Positions 7,984-17,816 of a stretch of 41,388 nt of DNA are shown in pieces. The DNA is from Marinifilum sp. (lineage in GTDB: Bacteria > UBA9089 > CG2-30-40-21): NCBI GenBank assembly GCA_020717845.1, contig DYDG01000012.1, forward strand, positions 1-41,388. The letters run 5' to 3'. The stretch's first letter is position 1; every line of letters starts with the position of its first letter. The notes under the pieces were generated by a model. It was not told the DNA's origin. It made no database searches and saw nothing but the letters and a program-made list of their open reading frames with translations. The translations under genes and the position numbers were made by a program.

Positions 7984-10620
7984 ATGAATAATATTTTCAA
8001 GTATTGGGGTAAAGTAAAACAAGATGAAAAAGACAGATGGAATTGCCATTTGCTACCGTATCACTGTCTTGATGTGGCAGCAGTAGGTGAGGTGTGGTTG
8101 GAACAAGATAAGGCACTACGTGAGCGTATTGCCTGTTCAATTAGAATAGATAAAGATGGCAGGCAACTTGACAATATTATTGGCTTTTTTCTTGCTCTTC
8201 ATGACCTCGGGAAATTTGACATACGGTTTCAGTCCAAGGTAACTGAAGTGAGCAATCTTGTTTGGCATGATCTGAACCAGAACGACTTATTTTTAACCAC
8301 AAGCCATATTACCGAGTATAACCACGGCAAGGCAGGGTACGATATTTTCGTCAAATTCTATACTCAGTTTCTCGACTTAGAATCTCAGGATGAAGATATT
8401 CTTGATAAATGGAAGCCGTGGATCTCAGCGGTTACAGGGCACCATGGAATCATACCCAGTCAGGCGAATTGGCATAAACCCAGCTCTGAGCAAAGCATAA
8501 TCGAGCACGACCATCAGGCACGAATGGAATGGTTCAAGGACTTGAGAATTCTCTTTTGGGGTCATAACGAAAGCATTCCTTTAATCCCTGAACTATCTCA
8601 AGAGAGTATCGCATTTATTGCTGGTTTCTGCTCGGTTGCAGACTGGATAGCCTCTAATGATTTGTTTGTCAGGTGGATTGACGATGAAATTTCATTGGAG
8701 CGTTACTTTGAAGAATCAAAAGAGCATTGCCGAAAAACAGGCATCCTTAAAGAAATCGGGGTGGTTGGGTGTCAGCCTTCACGATATGTGGGTATTGCGT
8801 CTCTTCTCTCAAATAAAGACAAACCCCGGCAGGTTCAGACACTCATTGATGATATGTTGCCTGAAACCGGGCTTTTGATTATCGAAGCTCCCACTGGCTC
8901 AGGCAAAACAGAATCTGCTCTGGCAATTGCATGGAAGTTGATTGATAGCGGTCAGGCGGATTCAATTATATTTGCCTTACCTACTCAGGCAACAGCCGAT
9001 GCAATGCTTGAACGACTACAGAATCTTGCACCTGTTTTATTTGAAGGCGGCGATGCCAATTTAGTACTTGCTCATGGCAAAGCGAAATACAATGAAATCT
9101 TTGCTAATCTTAAGGCGGCAGGCAGGCCTGGTGCTGCACAAAAAAGAGATGAAGGTGCTGTCCAGTGTGCACAGTGGATATCTTCAAGCCGCAAGCGTGT
9201 TTTTCTCGGTCAGATTGGAGTTTGCACTATTGATCAGGTGCTGCTTTCTGTTTTGCCTCTACGCCACAATTTTATCAGAAGTTTTGGTGTGATGAAAAGC
9301 GTTCTGATTATTGACGAAGTGCATGCTTACGACCGCTATATGTATGGTTTACTGGAAGAGGTGCTCAAACGGCAGAAATCAACAGGAGGATCTGCTATAC
9401 TTCTTTCGGCAACGCTCCCGGCTGTCCAAAAGCAGGAATTATTCAAAACATGGCATGAAGATAGTGGTGCAATGATAATTGATAATGCCACATATCCACT
9501 CATAAGCAAAATCTCAGTATCCGGTGAAAGTTCAGCCATTTCTCCTGCAACTGATGAAATGCCGCCGGAGCGTGCAATCCATATTGAGCTTGTTATTTCG
9601 GATAAGATGCAGCCCGATGAATCCATTATTACCAGATTACTCGAGGCTGCCAAAAGCGGGGCACTGGTGGCTGTTGTCTGCAACCTTGTTAAGGATGCCC
9701 AGCAAACAGCAAAAACCGCAAAAAAACTCTCTTCAATCATCTCGAATTCAAGTGTTCAGGTTGATATTTTTCATGCCCGATATCGGTTTAAGGATCGTCA
9801 GAAAAAAGAGAAGATTGCAAAAGAAATGTATGGCAAATCAGCCCCCAGAAACAGCGGTAGAATCCTTGTAGCCACGCAGGTTGTAGAACAAAGCCTTGAT
9901 CTTGATTTCGATTGGCTTATTACTCAACTATGTCCTGTGGATTTACTCTTTCAGCGTATGGGTCGTCTGCACCGTCACTATCGTTTAAGACCCACAGGAT
10001 TTGAAAAGCCGATATGCACAGTGCTTATATCCGAAAAAGATGATTTTGGTACACATGAATATATCTACCAGGATACGCGTGTCTTGTGGCGGACGCGGGA
10101 ATTGCTCAAAAAACAAGGCGATGAAATTCGCTTTCCTGCGGCTTATCGGGAATTAATAGAAGCTGTATATGGAAAATCAACATGGGATGATGATGAACCG
10201 GATTCAGTAATTGGGAAAAGCCTTGCGTTTAAGCAAGAACAAGAACTTCTGTGGTATACGGCTCAACAGCGAGCAACCAATGGAATGAACCCCTTTGCTG
10301 ATACTGATCAAAATGCAGCCAGCCTGACCCGCGGCAAAGAAATGAGTCTAACTGTGGTACCAATACAAGCCAAAGCTGCAAAGAAAACCTTATTGGATGG
10401 CGAATGTATAATTGATGTAAATGAATTCCAGCGGGATGAATTGCTGAATATGAATGCTGTTTCTGTCCCGGCTGGATGGAAATGGCTGCCATCGTTTGAA
10501 GACGGATATATCTACCTTCCCATGGAGAATACTTGCGAAGGTTGGGTTTGGAGGCACGGAAAGTATTCATTAAAATATACAAAAGATTTTGGTTTGGAAC
10601 AATTGGAGGAGGAAGAATGA
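7984..10620 (+). CDS. Cas3 helicase-nuclease, type I-E
   Basis: Cas3 is the effector nuclease recruited by Cascade to unwind and degrade target DNA. It has an N-terminal HD nuclease domain with YHCLDVA (about residue 27), LHDLGKFD (about 72) and TGHHG. A superfamily 2 helicase follows: Walker A EAPTGSGKTES (about 301), DEVH box LIIDEVHAYD (about 443), SATLP (about 475) and QRMGRLHRH (about 655). An accessory C-terminal domain ends the protein. Length from this ATG is 878 aa, normal for type I-E. The frame is open to 7885. An alternative ATG at 7936 has a better ribosome-binding site and would add 16 residues encoded by the IS relic. The stop overlaps the cas8e ATG. Confidence 0.96.
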   Translation: MNNIFKYWGKVKQDEKDRWNCHLLPYHCLDVAAVGEVWLEQDKALRERIACSIRIDKDGRQLDNIIGFFLALHDLGKFDIRFQSKVTEVSNLVWHDLNQNDLFLTTSHITEYNHGKAGYDIFVKFYTQFLDLESQDEDILDKWKPWISAVTGHHGIIPSQANWHKPSSEQSIIEHDHQARMEWFKDLRILFWGHNESIPLIPELSQESIAFIAGFCSVADWIASNDLFVRWIDDEISLERYFEESKEHCRKTGILKEIGVVGCQPSRYVGIASLLSNKDKPRQVQTLIDDMLPETGLLIIEAPTGSGKTESALAIAWKLIDSGQADSIIFALPTQATADAMLERLQNLAPVLFEGGDANLVLAHGKAKYNEIFANLKAAGRPGAAQKRDEGAVQCAQWISSSRKRVFLGQIGVCTIDQVLLSVLPLRHNFIRSFGVMKSVLIIDEVHAYDRYMYGLLEEVLKRQKSTGGSAILLSATLPAVQKQELFKTWHEDSGAMIIDNATYPLISKISVSGESSAISPATDEMPPERAIHIELVISDKMQPDESIITRLLEAAKSGALVAVVCNLVKDAQQTAKTAKKLSSIISNSSVQVDIFHARYRFKDRQKKEKIAKEMYGKSAPRNSGRILVATQVVEQSLDLDFDWLITQLCPVDLLFQRMGRLHRHYRLRPTGFEKPICTVLISEKDDFGTHEYIYQDTRVLWRTRELLKKQGDEIRFPAAYRELIEAVYGKSTWDDDEPDSVIGKSLAFKQEQELLWYTAQQRATNGMNPFADTDQNAASLTRGKEMSLTVVPIQAKAAKKTLLDGECIIDVNEFQRDELLNMNAVSVPAGWKWLPSFEDGYIYLPMENTCEGWVWRHGKYSLKYTKDFGLEQLEEEE

Positions 10621-12170
10621 ATCTATTGAAAGACCCTTGGATTCCGGTAAGAAACGGGGCTGACTTCCAACAGATAACTTATAAAGACTTGCTTTGCTTG
10701 GAACAGCCGATGTGCCGGGTGGCACTGTCTCGGGATGATTTGGAACTGGCCTGCATCCAGATGCTTGCCGCGTTGACACAGGTTATATTCATGCCTGCGG
10801 ACAAAAAGGAATTACGCACAAGAATTCAAACCCCGCTTACAGAACAGGAATATGAGACCAGAGTGAAAGAATATGAGGACTGGTTTGATCTGAATCATCC
10901 GAAGTGGCCGTTTATGCAGGTTCTTGAGCCTGGAACCGATGAAACAACCCCGATACAGAAGCTATTTTTAGGTTTGCCGGCAGGAAATAGTCATGCCTTT
11001 TTCAATGAGAGCAATGAATGTGAGAAGGTTTGTCTGCCATGTGCGGCAATAGGTCTTTTTAATTCTTGCACTCATGCCCCGAATATCTCTGGTAAACATA
11101 AAGGTGGGTTGCGGGGAAACGCACCGATATCCACTATGATTTACGATGGGTCGTTGCGAAAGATGATCTGGATGAATGTGCTATCACAAGAAATGGTTGA
11201 TCGAATAATGTTGGGTAATCGTCAGGAAATCCCTGTTTGGGTTGAAAAGATCAAAGGAGCAAAGAAGCAGGAGGATGGAGAGCAGATTCAGGCGACAAAC
11301 ATTGGCATGGCGCGCGGGCTCTTCTGGACACCAATTCTTGTCCGGCTCCTTTTTCATAACGAACCGATTGTTTGTGATTGTTGTGGATTGACCTCTAATG
11401 TAGGAATTAAAGGGTTTCGGCTTGGCAGTGTTTTTATGTTCATAGTAAAAGGTCTTTGGCCGCATCCGTATAGCCCTCGGCAACTGAACCTGCAAAAAGA
11501 GAATAAAAAGGGAAAAGAAATCCCAGAGGAATCTGTTGTGTCCTTCACAACCACTGAACCGGCATGGACGCAATTTTCAGAATTGCTCTTTCACTCAGAA
11601 AAAACTGATAAAAAGGAAGGATATGTCCCGGCTACTGTTATCTCTCAATATCACGACCTTTTCAGTGATAAAACTATGTATCTCCTTATAGGAGGTTATC
11701 GTAATAAACAAGCCTCGATTCTCCAGCGTCGGCATGAACTTTATTCAATACCTGCAGGTTGGAGTGATGATCTTCGTGACAGGATTATTGAAATTATCGA
11801 TATCGGGTTATCGATGAAAGAAATTTTGGTGAATAAAGTTCTGTATCCGGTAGTTAAGGGTGATGAGAAGAAAGGACTGAAAGGTGTTGGGGTTGCTATA
11901 AATACGAAGGCATCAGTTCTCTACTTTTATCTTACTGAATCACACATCCACAATATGCTTCGAGAAACCAGCCTGCGGGAATTTGCTCAGGCTAAAATTG
12001 TTTTTCTTGAAAACATTTCTCAAATTTGCCTTGATATCTTTGAGCGAGTTACTCAAGCCTACATCCATAAGCCCGAACTTATCGGCACAGTGGCTCTGGG
12101 CCGTGTGAAACTTAGGAGGCTTCTAAAAGAACTCAAAAACAAGCATAGTGTTAAAGGAGGTGTTGTATGA
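10617..12170 (+). CDS. Cas8e (Cse1/CasA), large subunit of Cascade
   Basis: This is the type I-E large subunit that reads the PAM and positions Cas3. It has 517 aa from the ATG at 10617, close to the roughly 500 aa of the family. The diagnostic N-terminus MNLLKDPWIPVR is present, as is the cysteine-bearing region CLPCAAIGLFNSCTHAP...CDCCG, which resembles zinc-ligand pairs. The helical C-terminal bundle ends in LRRLLKELKNKH. The start is set by GGAGGAGGAAG and by the ATGA overlap with the cas3 stop. Its end overlaps cse2 by 4 bp, so cas3-cas8e-cse2 are translationally coupled. Confidence 0.94.
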   Translation: MNLLKDPWIPVRNGADFQQITYKDLLCLEQPMCRVALSRDDLELACIQMLAALTQVIFMPADKKELRTRIQTPLTEQEYETRVKEYEDWFDLNHPKWPFMQVLEPGTDETTPIQKLFLGLPAGNSHAFFNESNECEKVCLPCAAIGLFNSCTHAPNISGKHKGGLRGNAPISTMIYDGSLRKMIWMNVLSQEMVDRIMLGNRQEIPVWVEKIKGAKKQEDGEQIQATNIGMARGLFWTPILVRLLFHNEPIVCDCCGLTSNVGIKGFRLGSVFMFIVKGLWPHPYSPRQLNLQKENKKGKEIPEESVVSFTTTEPAWTQFSELLFHSEKTDKKEGYVPATVISQYHDLFSDKTMYLLIGGYRNKQASILQRRHELYSIPAGWSDDLRDRIIEIIDIGLSMKEILVNKVLYPVVKGDEKKGLKGVGVAINTKASVLYFYLTESHIHNMLRETSLREFAQAKIVFLENISQICLDIFERVTQAYIHKPELIGTVALGRVKLRRLLKELKNKHSVKGGVV

Positions 12171-12667
12171 CACAAAATGAAAAAGGAGGCGGCTTGCCGA
12201 ATTTTGCAGAAGTCAGGAAGCGATATGAAAAATTTTCTCCGGGGAACAAGGCACAGATTGGCAAGAGAATAGGAACGCCGGAAGACCTGGCGATGATCCC
12301 GGCATTCTATAAGCTCTTTCCTGGTATTCAGCCGTCTGAATGGCACTACCGAGTAGCTTTTCTTGTTCCGTTTATTCGCTATTCAGATGTCGGGCCTACT
12401 TTGGGTGAATACATAGGCGAGCAAGAGCGATTGAAGAAGGTTGGCGGTCTTGAAAAAAGGGTCTTACAGGTTGCTCGGGCGAGCTCACCGCAGGATATGG
12501 TTTATCTTCGCAGGCTTTTAATGCGATTTGATGAACCAGCGGTTAATTGGGTTAAATCAGGGTTGGCAAAACTCTTTTCTGTAAATGAAGAGAAAAATGC
12601 TGAGGGGAAAAAGAGGTTTGTTGAACAATACTTTATATCCCGTTACAAGGAAAAGGAGGAAAAATAA
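12167..12667 (+). CDS. Cse2 (CasB/Cas11e), small subunit of Cascade
   Basis: This all-helical small subunit (166 aa; the usual range is 150-200) forms the belly dimer of Cascade and stabilises the displaced DNA strand. The sequence is basic and helix-rich (AEVRKRYEKFSPGNKAQIGKR...) and ends in a lysine/glutamate-rich tail. A conserved pattern in this family, a segment like FLVPFIRYSD followed by LRRLLMRFDE and an aromatic-KxxLAKLF region, is present. It overlaps cas8e by 4 bp and its stop overlaps the cas7e ATG by one base. Assignment rests on length, composition and fixed operon position together. Confidence 0.9.
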   Translation: MTQNEKGGGLPNFAEVRKRYEKFSPGNKAQIGKRIGTPEDLAMIPAFYKLFPGIQPSEWHYRVAFLVPFIRYSDVGPTLGEYIGEQERLKKVGGLEKRVLQVARASSPQDMVYLRRLLMRFDEPAVNWVKSGLAKLFSVNEEKNAEGKKRFVEQYFISRYKEKEEK

Positions 12668-13779
12668 TGTCTGAACAGAAAAATTTCGTTAATTTTCATG
12701 TGCTTATTTCGCATAGTCCGTCATGCCTTAATCGGGATGACCAGAATATGCAGAAACGAGCAGTCTTCGGGGGAGTTGAAAGGATACGGATATCAAGCCA
12801 GAGTTTGAAGAGAGCGATGCGAACCTCTTCATACTATGCAAAGGAATTTGGGTTGCCATCAATAAGATCAAACAAACTTGAAAAATTGGTCGCGAAATTC
12901 ACCGATGCCTTGAAAAATGAATATTCGGTTGACCTTGTCAAGAAAGCTGTCGAATGGATCTCTGGAAAAAGTGGATTTGAGGCAGGTGGCGAAGCAGATT
13001 CTGTCGCTCCGTGGGCGATTGCTGAAGTCGCCATGTTTTGCGATAGAATTAAAGAGGCTGAAACTGCCGGTATAGACCAGGACAAACTTAAGAAACAGAT
13101 TGAAAAAGATGCCTCGCCATTTCGGAAGAACTTTGAGCAAGCCATAGATATAGCACTCTCTGGTCGAATGGCAACATTTGGCCTTATGAATGCGATTCCA
13201 GTTGACGGCTCGCTCGCTGTTGCTCATGCTATCACTACTCATGCCGCTCAGGCTGATACCGACTGGTTCACCGCGGTTGACGACCTGGTGCAGGAATCAG
13301 GCGAAGTAGGTGCCGGTCATCTTGATACGCAGGAATTCTCCTCTGGCGTATTTTATCGTTATGCCAGCCTTAACATTGCTCAGTTGCAAAAAAATCTTGG
13401 CGGAGCTGATCGTAAAAGGGCACTTGAAATTGCAAAACATGTATTTCACATGCTTTGCACCGTAGTGCCTTCAGCAAAACAACAGTCATTTGCTGCACAT
13501 AATCTTGCTGATTTTGCTATCGTTACCCTTGATGACCAGCCCATATCCCTGGCTAATGCCTTCGAACAACCAGTAGAGAAGGAGAAAAACGGCGGGTATC
13601 TGAAGCCATCTGTCTCTGCACTCGCCAATTACTTCAGCCGTATGAAGAAAGTGTACGGTCTTGATGGATCGGCATCTGGAACACCAGCAGATATTGGTGT
13701 CACTATCCCCAGTGATTTGACTATGCTGACTTCGTTTCCAGCGATTGAAACATGGATTGCCAATGATGGCAGCAGATAA
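12667..13779 (+). CDS. Cas7e (Cse4/CasC), Cascade backbone subunit
   Basis: This RRM-fold protein (370 aa) polymerises as six copies along the crRNA. The family signatures are evident: VNFHVLISHSPSCLNRDD near the N-terminus, RAVFGGVERIRISSQSLKRA, ALSGRMATFGLMNAIPVDG, and the late VVPSAKQQSFAAHNLADF segment. Length and motifs match E. coli CasC. A GGAAAAGGAGG ribosome-binding site precedes the ATG. Twelve bases separate it from cas5e. Confidence 0.95.
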   Translation: MSEQKNFVNFHVLISHSPSCLNRDDQNMQKRAVFGGVERIRISSQSLKRAMRTSSYYAKEFGLPSIRSNKLEKLVAKFTDALKNEYSVDLVKKAVEWISGKSGFEAGGEADSVAPWAIAEVAMFCDRIKEAETAGIDQDKLKKQIEKDASPFRKNFEQAIDIALSGRMATFGLMNAIPVDGSLAVAHAITTHAAQADTDWFTAVDDLVQESGEVGAGHLDTQEFSSGVFYRYASLNIAQLQKNLGGADRKRALEIAKHVFHMLCTVVPSAKQQSFAAHNLADFAIVTLDDQPISLANAFEQPVEKEKNGGYLKPSVSALANYFSRMKKVYGLDGSASGTPADIGVTIPSDLTMLTSFPAIETWIANDGSR

Positions 13780-13791
13780 GGAGGAAACTAT

Positions 13792-14481
13792 ATGCCTCAA
13801 TTTCTTATTATAAAACTTGACGGTGTAATGCAAGGATGGGGTGGGCATACTTACGAAGACTGGCGGCCTACTGAGCTTTTTCCTACACGTAGCGGATTAT
13901 TGGGTCTACTTGGAGCTTGCCTTGGTATTGACAGGCAGGATATAGAAAGGCTTAATGCTCTTGCTGTAAGCGTCTGTTTTACTATTCGGGCAGATTGCCG
14001 GGCGGATGATACCGGCAAACCCATTGCATCCTTAAGGCTCTGTGATTATCACACTATTGAGCATGCTCGAAAGGTTGATGGTTCAGAAAACAAGAATCCA
14101 GTTCAGTCTTACCGCTGGTATCTTTTCGACACACTGTTTACAGTAGCGATAGAAGCCACCATAGATGCGAAGGTAACATTGGACGAGATTGCAGAAGCCT
14201 TGAAAAAACCGGTCTATACGCCGTTTCTTGGCAGACGAAGTTGTCCTATATCTTGTCCATTATTGGAACCGGGTTTATCTGAACCATTTGAAGCGGTAAA
14301 TGCCAAAGAAGCGATTGCTCGAAGCGGTTCAGGGGGTTCAGTTATTTATACCGAGTCGCAGGATTGGATGTCTGAGAGCCGTCTGCGTATGCGAGATGTT
14401 CCTATGTATGGACGAATTAGAACATTTACTACGCGAGAGGTTTATATCCATTCCGAAAAGGAGGTGGACAATGTATCTTAG
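13792..14481 (+). CDS. Cas5e (CasD), crRNA 5'-handle binding subunit
   Basis: This RAMP-fold protein (229 aa) caps the 5' handle of the crRNA in Cascade. The N-terminus (FLIIKLDGVMQGWGGHTYED) and the following RPTELFPTRSGLLGLLGACLGI are the standard Cas5 family beginning, with the glycine-rich helix that follows the first strand. The C-terminal YTPFLGRRSCP and MRDVPMYGR segments also match Cas5e. The start follows AGGAGG. Its last 11 bases overlap cas6e. Confidence 0.94.
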   Translation: MPQFLIIKLDGVMQGWGGHTYEDWRPTELFPTRSGLLGLLGACLGIDRQDIERLNALAVSVCFTIRADCRADDTGKPIASLRLCDYHTIEHARKVDGSENKNPVQSYRWYLFDTLFTVAIEATIDAKVTLDEIAEALKKPVYTPFLGRRSCPISCPLLEPGLSEPFEAVNAKEAIARSGSGGSVIYTESQDWMSESRLRMRDVPMYGRIRTFTTREVYIHSEKEVDNVS

Positions 14482-15127
14482 TAAAATTGTGCTTTCCTGG
14501 CCCGCTTGCCGAAATCCGTATCAATGGCATCGGACAATATGGCAGTTGTTTCCCAATCATCAGGAAGCAGAACGGAGCTTTCTCTTTTCCTGTATTGACC
14601 ACCGGCCCGGCAAAAATATTTCCGCATTGCTTTTTTCGATAGAAAAACCGGAGAGAATACAATCAAAGGAGGTAACGCTATCTGAAGAACCGAAATCACT
14701 GGCTGGTTTGTCATTCAAGCCGGGACAGATGTTAGGCTTCCGCTTAACGGCTAATCCGACAAAAGTCATCACCGAGCAGACAGATGAAATACACATGTCC
14801 CCCACAGGCGCGGGGATGAATCAACGCAAGATTCGTGTTCCGTTGATTAAAAGAGAACAACAAGAGGATTGGCTGAAGCGGAAACTTGATGGACTCGCAG
14901 TTGTTGAAAATGTAATGCCGCAAAATGAGCCTCCGCTTTACTTCAACCGAAAAAATAGAGGCGGTAAGATTGTCCCTGTTACCTTTGAAGGAATTCTCAG
15001 AGTAGTTAATCCTGAAAAGTTTAAAGAACAAATCTACGAAAAATATAACGAAAAAGGTGAATATATTGCTGGCATTGGTCCTGCTAAAGCATTTGGCTGT
15101 GGGCTGATGATGGTGAAAAGGATATGA
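14471..15127 (+). CDS. Cas6e (Cse3/CasE), CRISPR RNA endoribonuclease
   Basis: Cas6e cleaves pre-crRNA at the 3' base of the repeat hairpin and stays bound to it in Cascade. Length is 218 aa. The N-terminus MYLSKIVLSWPACRNPYQWH matches the family. Catalytic histidine H20 follows Tyr-Gln-Trp, aligning with Tyr23/His26 of the E. coli enzyme from memory. The C-terminal glycine-rich loop GIGPAKAFGCGLMMV is intact. The start at 14471 has AAAAGGAGG upstream. Unusually, 14795-14823 is a near-copy of this locus's CRISPR repeat, encoding HMSPTGAGMNQ. This replaces, with a few added residues, the loop that in E. coli lies just before RCRVPLIK. Confidence 0.94.
   Translation: MYLSKIVLSWPACRNPYQWHRTIWQLFPNHQEAERSFLFSCIDHRPGKNISALLFSIEKPERIQSKEVTLSEEPKSLAGLSFKPGQMLGFRLTANPTKVITEQTDEIHMSPTGAGMNQRKIRVPLIKREQQEDWLKRKLDGLAVVENVMPQNEPPLYFNRKNRGGKIVPVTFEGILRVVNPEKFKEQIYEKYNEKGEYIAGIGPAKAFGCGLMMVKRI
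14795..14823 (+). repeat. CRISPR-repeat-like sequence embedded in cas6e
   Basis: Aligned with the 29-nt array repeat on the same strand, this stretch matches at 25 of 29 positions. Within the core GTCCCCCACAGGCGCGGGGA, only two bases differ (T to C at the third position and in the loop-closing pair). The hairpin arms CCCC and GGGG and the AGGC loop are kept, and the 3' handle reads ATGAATCA instead of ATGAACCG. One A-C mismatch weakens the stem. Confidence 0.9.
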
Positions 15128-15155
15128 CTATGGTGTTACGCAAAGGAGGCAGCTA

Positions 15156-15987
15156 ATGGAAACTAAACTGGCAGTATTTAAGGGCAAGGAAATACGGCGG
15201 ACACTTCATAATAACGAGTGGTGGTTTTCTGTTGTAGATGTATGTGAGGTGCTCACTGAAAGTCCTGATCCAGGAGCATATTGGCGAAAAATGAAACAAA
15301 GACTCAAAGAAGAGGGAAGTGAACCCGTGACATTTTGTCACGGGTTGAAATTGATTGCCCCCGATGGAAAGATGAGAGAGACTGATTGTGCCAATACCGA
15401 AGGGATTTTCCGAATCATCCAGTCTGTTCCCTCTCCCAAAGCCGAACCTTTCAAACGCTGGCTGGCAAAGGTTGGATATGAGAGGGTCCAGGAGATAGAA
15501 GACCCAGAACTTGCCACAAAGAGGACAAGGGCTTTATACAAGGCAAAGGGATACTCTGATGACTGGATTGAGAAGAGGATACGCGGTATTGCCATTAGAG
15601 AGGAGCTAACGGATGAATGGAAAAAGCGAGAGATAACACAGCAGAAGGAGTATGAGATACTTACTGCTGAAATAGCCAGAGCCGCTTTTGGAATAACACC
15701 GAGTCAGCATAAGAGCATAAAGGGGCTGAATCGGGAGAATCTGAGAGACCATATGACCGATCTTGAATTAATATTCTCAATGCTCGGTGAAGCTGCTACT
15801 ACAGAGATAACCAGGGTCGATGATGCCAAAGGATTTCACGAAAACAAGACAGCAGCCCGAAAAGGTGGAGAGGTTGCAGGAAAAGCACGAAAGGATCTTG
15901 AAGAAAAAACCGGCAAACGGGTCATTTCTAAAGAAAACTACCTGATAATCTCTCAGAGTCAGAAGAAATTGGAGAAAAGGAGGGAAA

Positions 15988-15995
<8 letters not shown>
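15156..15995 (+). CDS. Bro-N domain (phage antirepressor/DinD-like) protein inside the cas operon
   Basis: This 279-aa protein has an N-terminal Bro-N DNA-binding domain (about residues 5-110; KEIRRTLHNNEWWFSVVDVCEVL, EGIFRIIQSVPSPKAEPFKRWLAKVG). A conserved C-terminal region follows (GYSDDWIEKRIRGIAIREELT, HKSIKGLNRENLRDHMTDLE, TARKGGEVAGKARKDLE). This architecture is widespread in bacteria as a BRO-family or DNA-damage-inducible D-like protein; its molecular role is poorly defined. It follows cas6e by 28 bp with its own AAAGGAGG, and its last 8 bases overlap the cas1 start. It is therefore part of the operon rather than a neighbour. It is not a recognised type I-E component. A transcriptional regulator or damage-response link is inference. 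Confidence 0.88.
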
Positions 15996-17221
<1,226 letters not shown>

Positions 17222-17225
17222 AAAT

Positions 17226-17756
17226 ATGGTTAATATTGAAAGCATCCTATTGCCCAGCAGCCGATACCGTGCATTCCTTGATATTGAAACTACTGGTTTG
17301 AGCCCAACGAGGGGGGATTTGACCGTAATTGGAATATGTTTGGAGAATGATGCTCATCAAGAGTTTATTCAATTGCTTGAAAACGATATATCCTCGGCAA
17401 TGCTGTTTAAGATAATTGAAAATGTGGATATACTTTATACCTATAACGGCACAAGATTTGATTTACCCTATATCAAGGCAAAATTAGGCGTAGATTTGAC
17501 TGAACATTGCCTTCATATAGATTTGATGTATGAATGCTGGCGAAAAAGGCTATATGGCGGACTTAAAAGGGTGGAAAAACAACTTGGGATTAAAAGAAAA
17601 TTGATAGAAATAGATGGAAGAATGGCAGTTAAATTATGGTATGAGTATAAATTTTATGGAAATAAACAGGCTCTGGTTACCTTGCTGGAATATAATAAGG
17701 AAGATGTGCTGAATCTAATGTTGATACGAGAAAAATTATGTGTGGATAGGAGATAG
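17226..17756 (+). CDS. Stand-alone DEDDy 3'-5' exonuclease (YprB/RNase_H_2-like) next to cas2
   Basis: This 176-aa ribonuclease-H-fold exonuclease domain has all four acidic residues: FLDIETTGL (Asp19, Glu21), TYNGTRFDLPYI (Asp79) and EYNKEDVLNL (Tyr156, Asp160). The Y-x3-D form makes it DEDDy, distinct from the DEDDh DnaQ domains. It resembles the single-domain YprB-like nucleases (COG3359 as I recall). The start at 17226 follows GAGG at good spacing and lies 4 bp after the cas2 stop. An in-frame ATG at 17211 lacks a site. It is the last gene before the leader. By analogy with Cas2-DnaQ fusions and Cas4, it may trim prespacer ends, which is inference. Confidence 0.85.
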   Translation: MVNIESILLPSSRYRAFLDIETTGLSPTRGDLTVIGICLENDAHQEFIQLLENDISSAMLFKIIENVDILYTYNGTRFDLPYIKAKLGVDLTEHCLHIDLMYECWRKRLYGGLKRVEKQLGIKRKLIEIDGRMAVKLWYEYKFYGNKQALVTLLEYNKEDVLNLMLIREKLCVDRR

Positions 17757-17816
17757 ATTTTTGGTAGAATTTGAAGTATCAAAATAATCCAGTAATTTCA
17801 AGGGAGTTGAAGAAGT
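17757..17816 (+). promoter_or_regulatory. Short CRISPR leader
   Basis: Only 60 AT-rich bases separate the exonuclease stop from the first repeat, so the array promoter may lie inside that gene. TATCAAAATAATC at 17777-17789 partly matches an IHF site (WATCAANNNNTTR, last triplet off). It falls within the distance window where IHF binds type I-E leaders. Treat the IHF reading as tentative. Confidence 0.45.
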
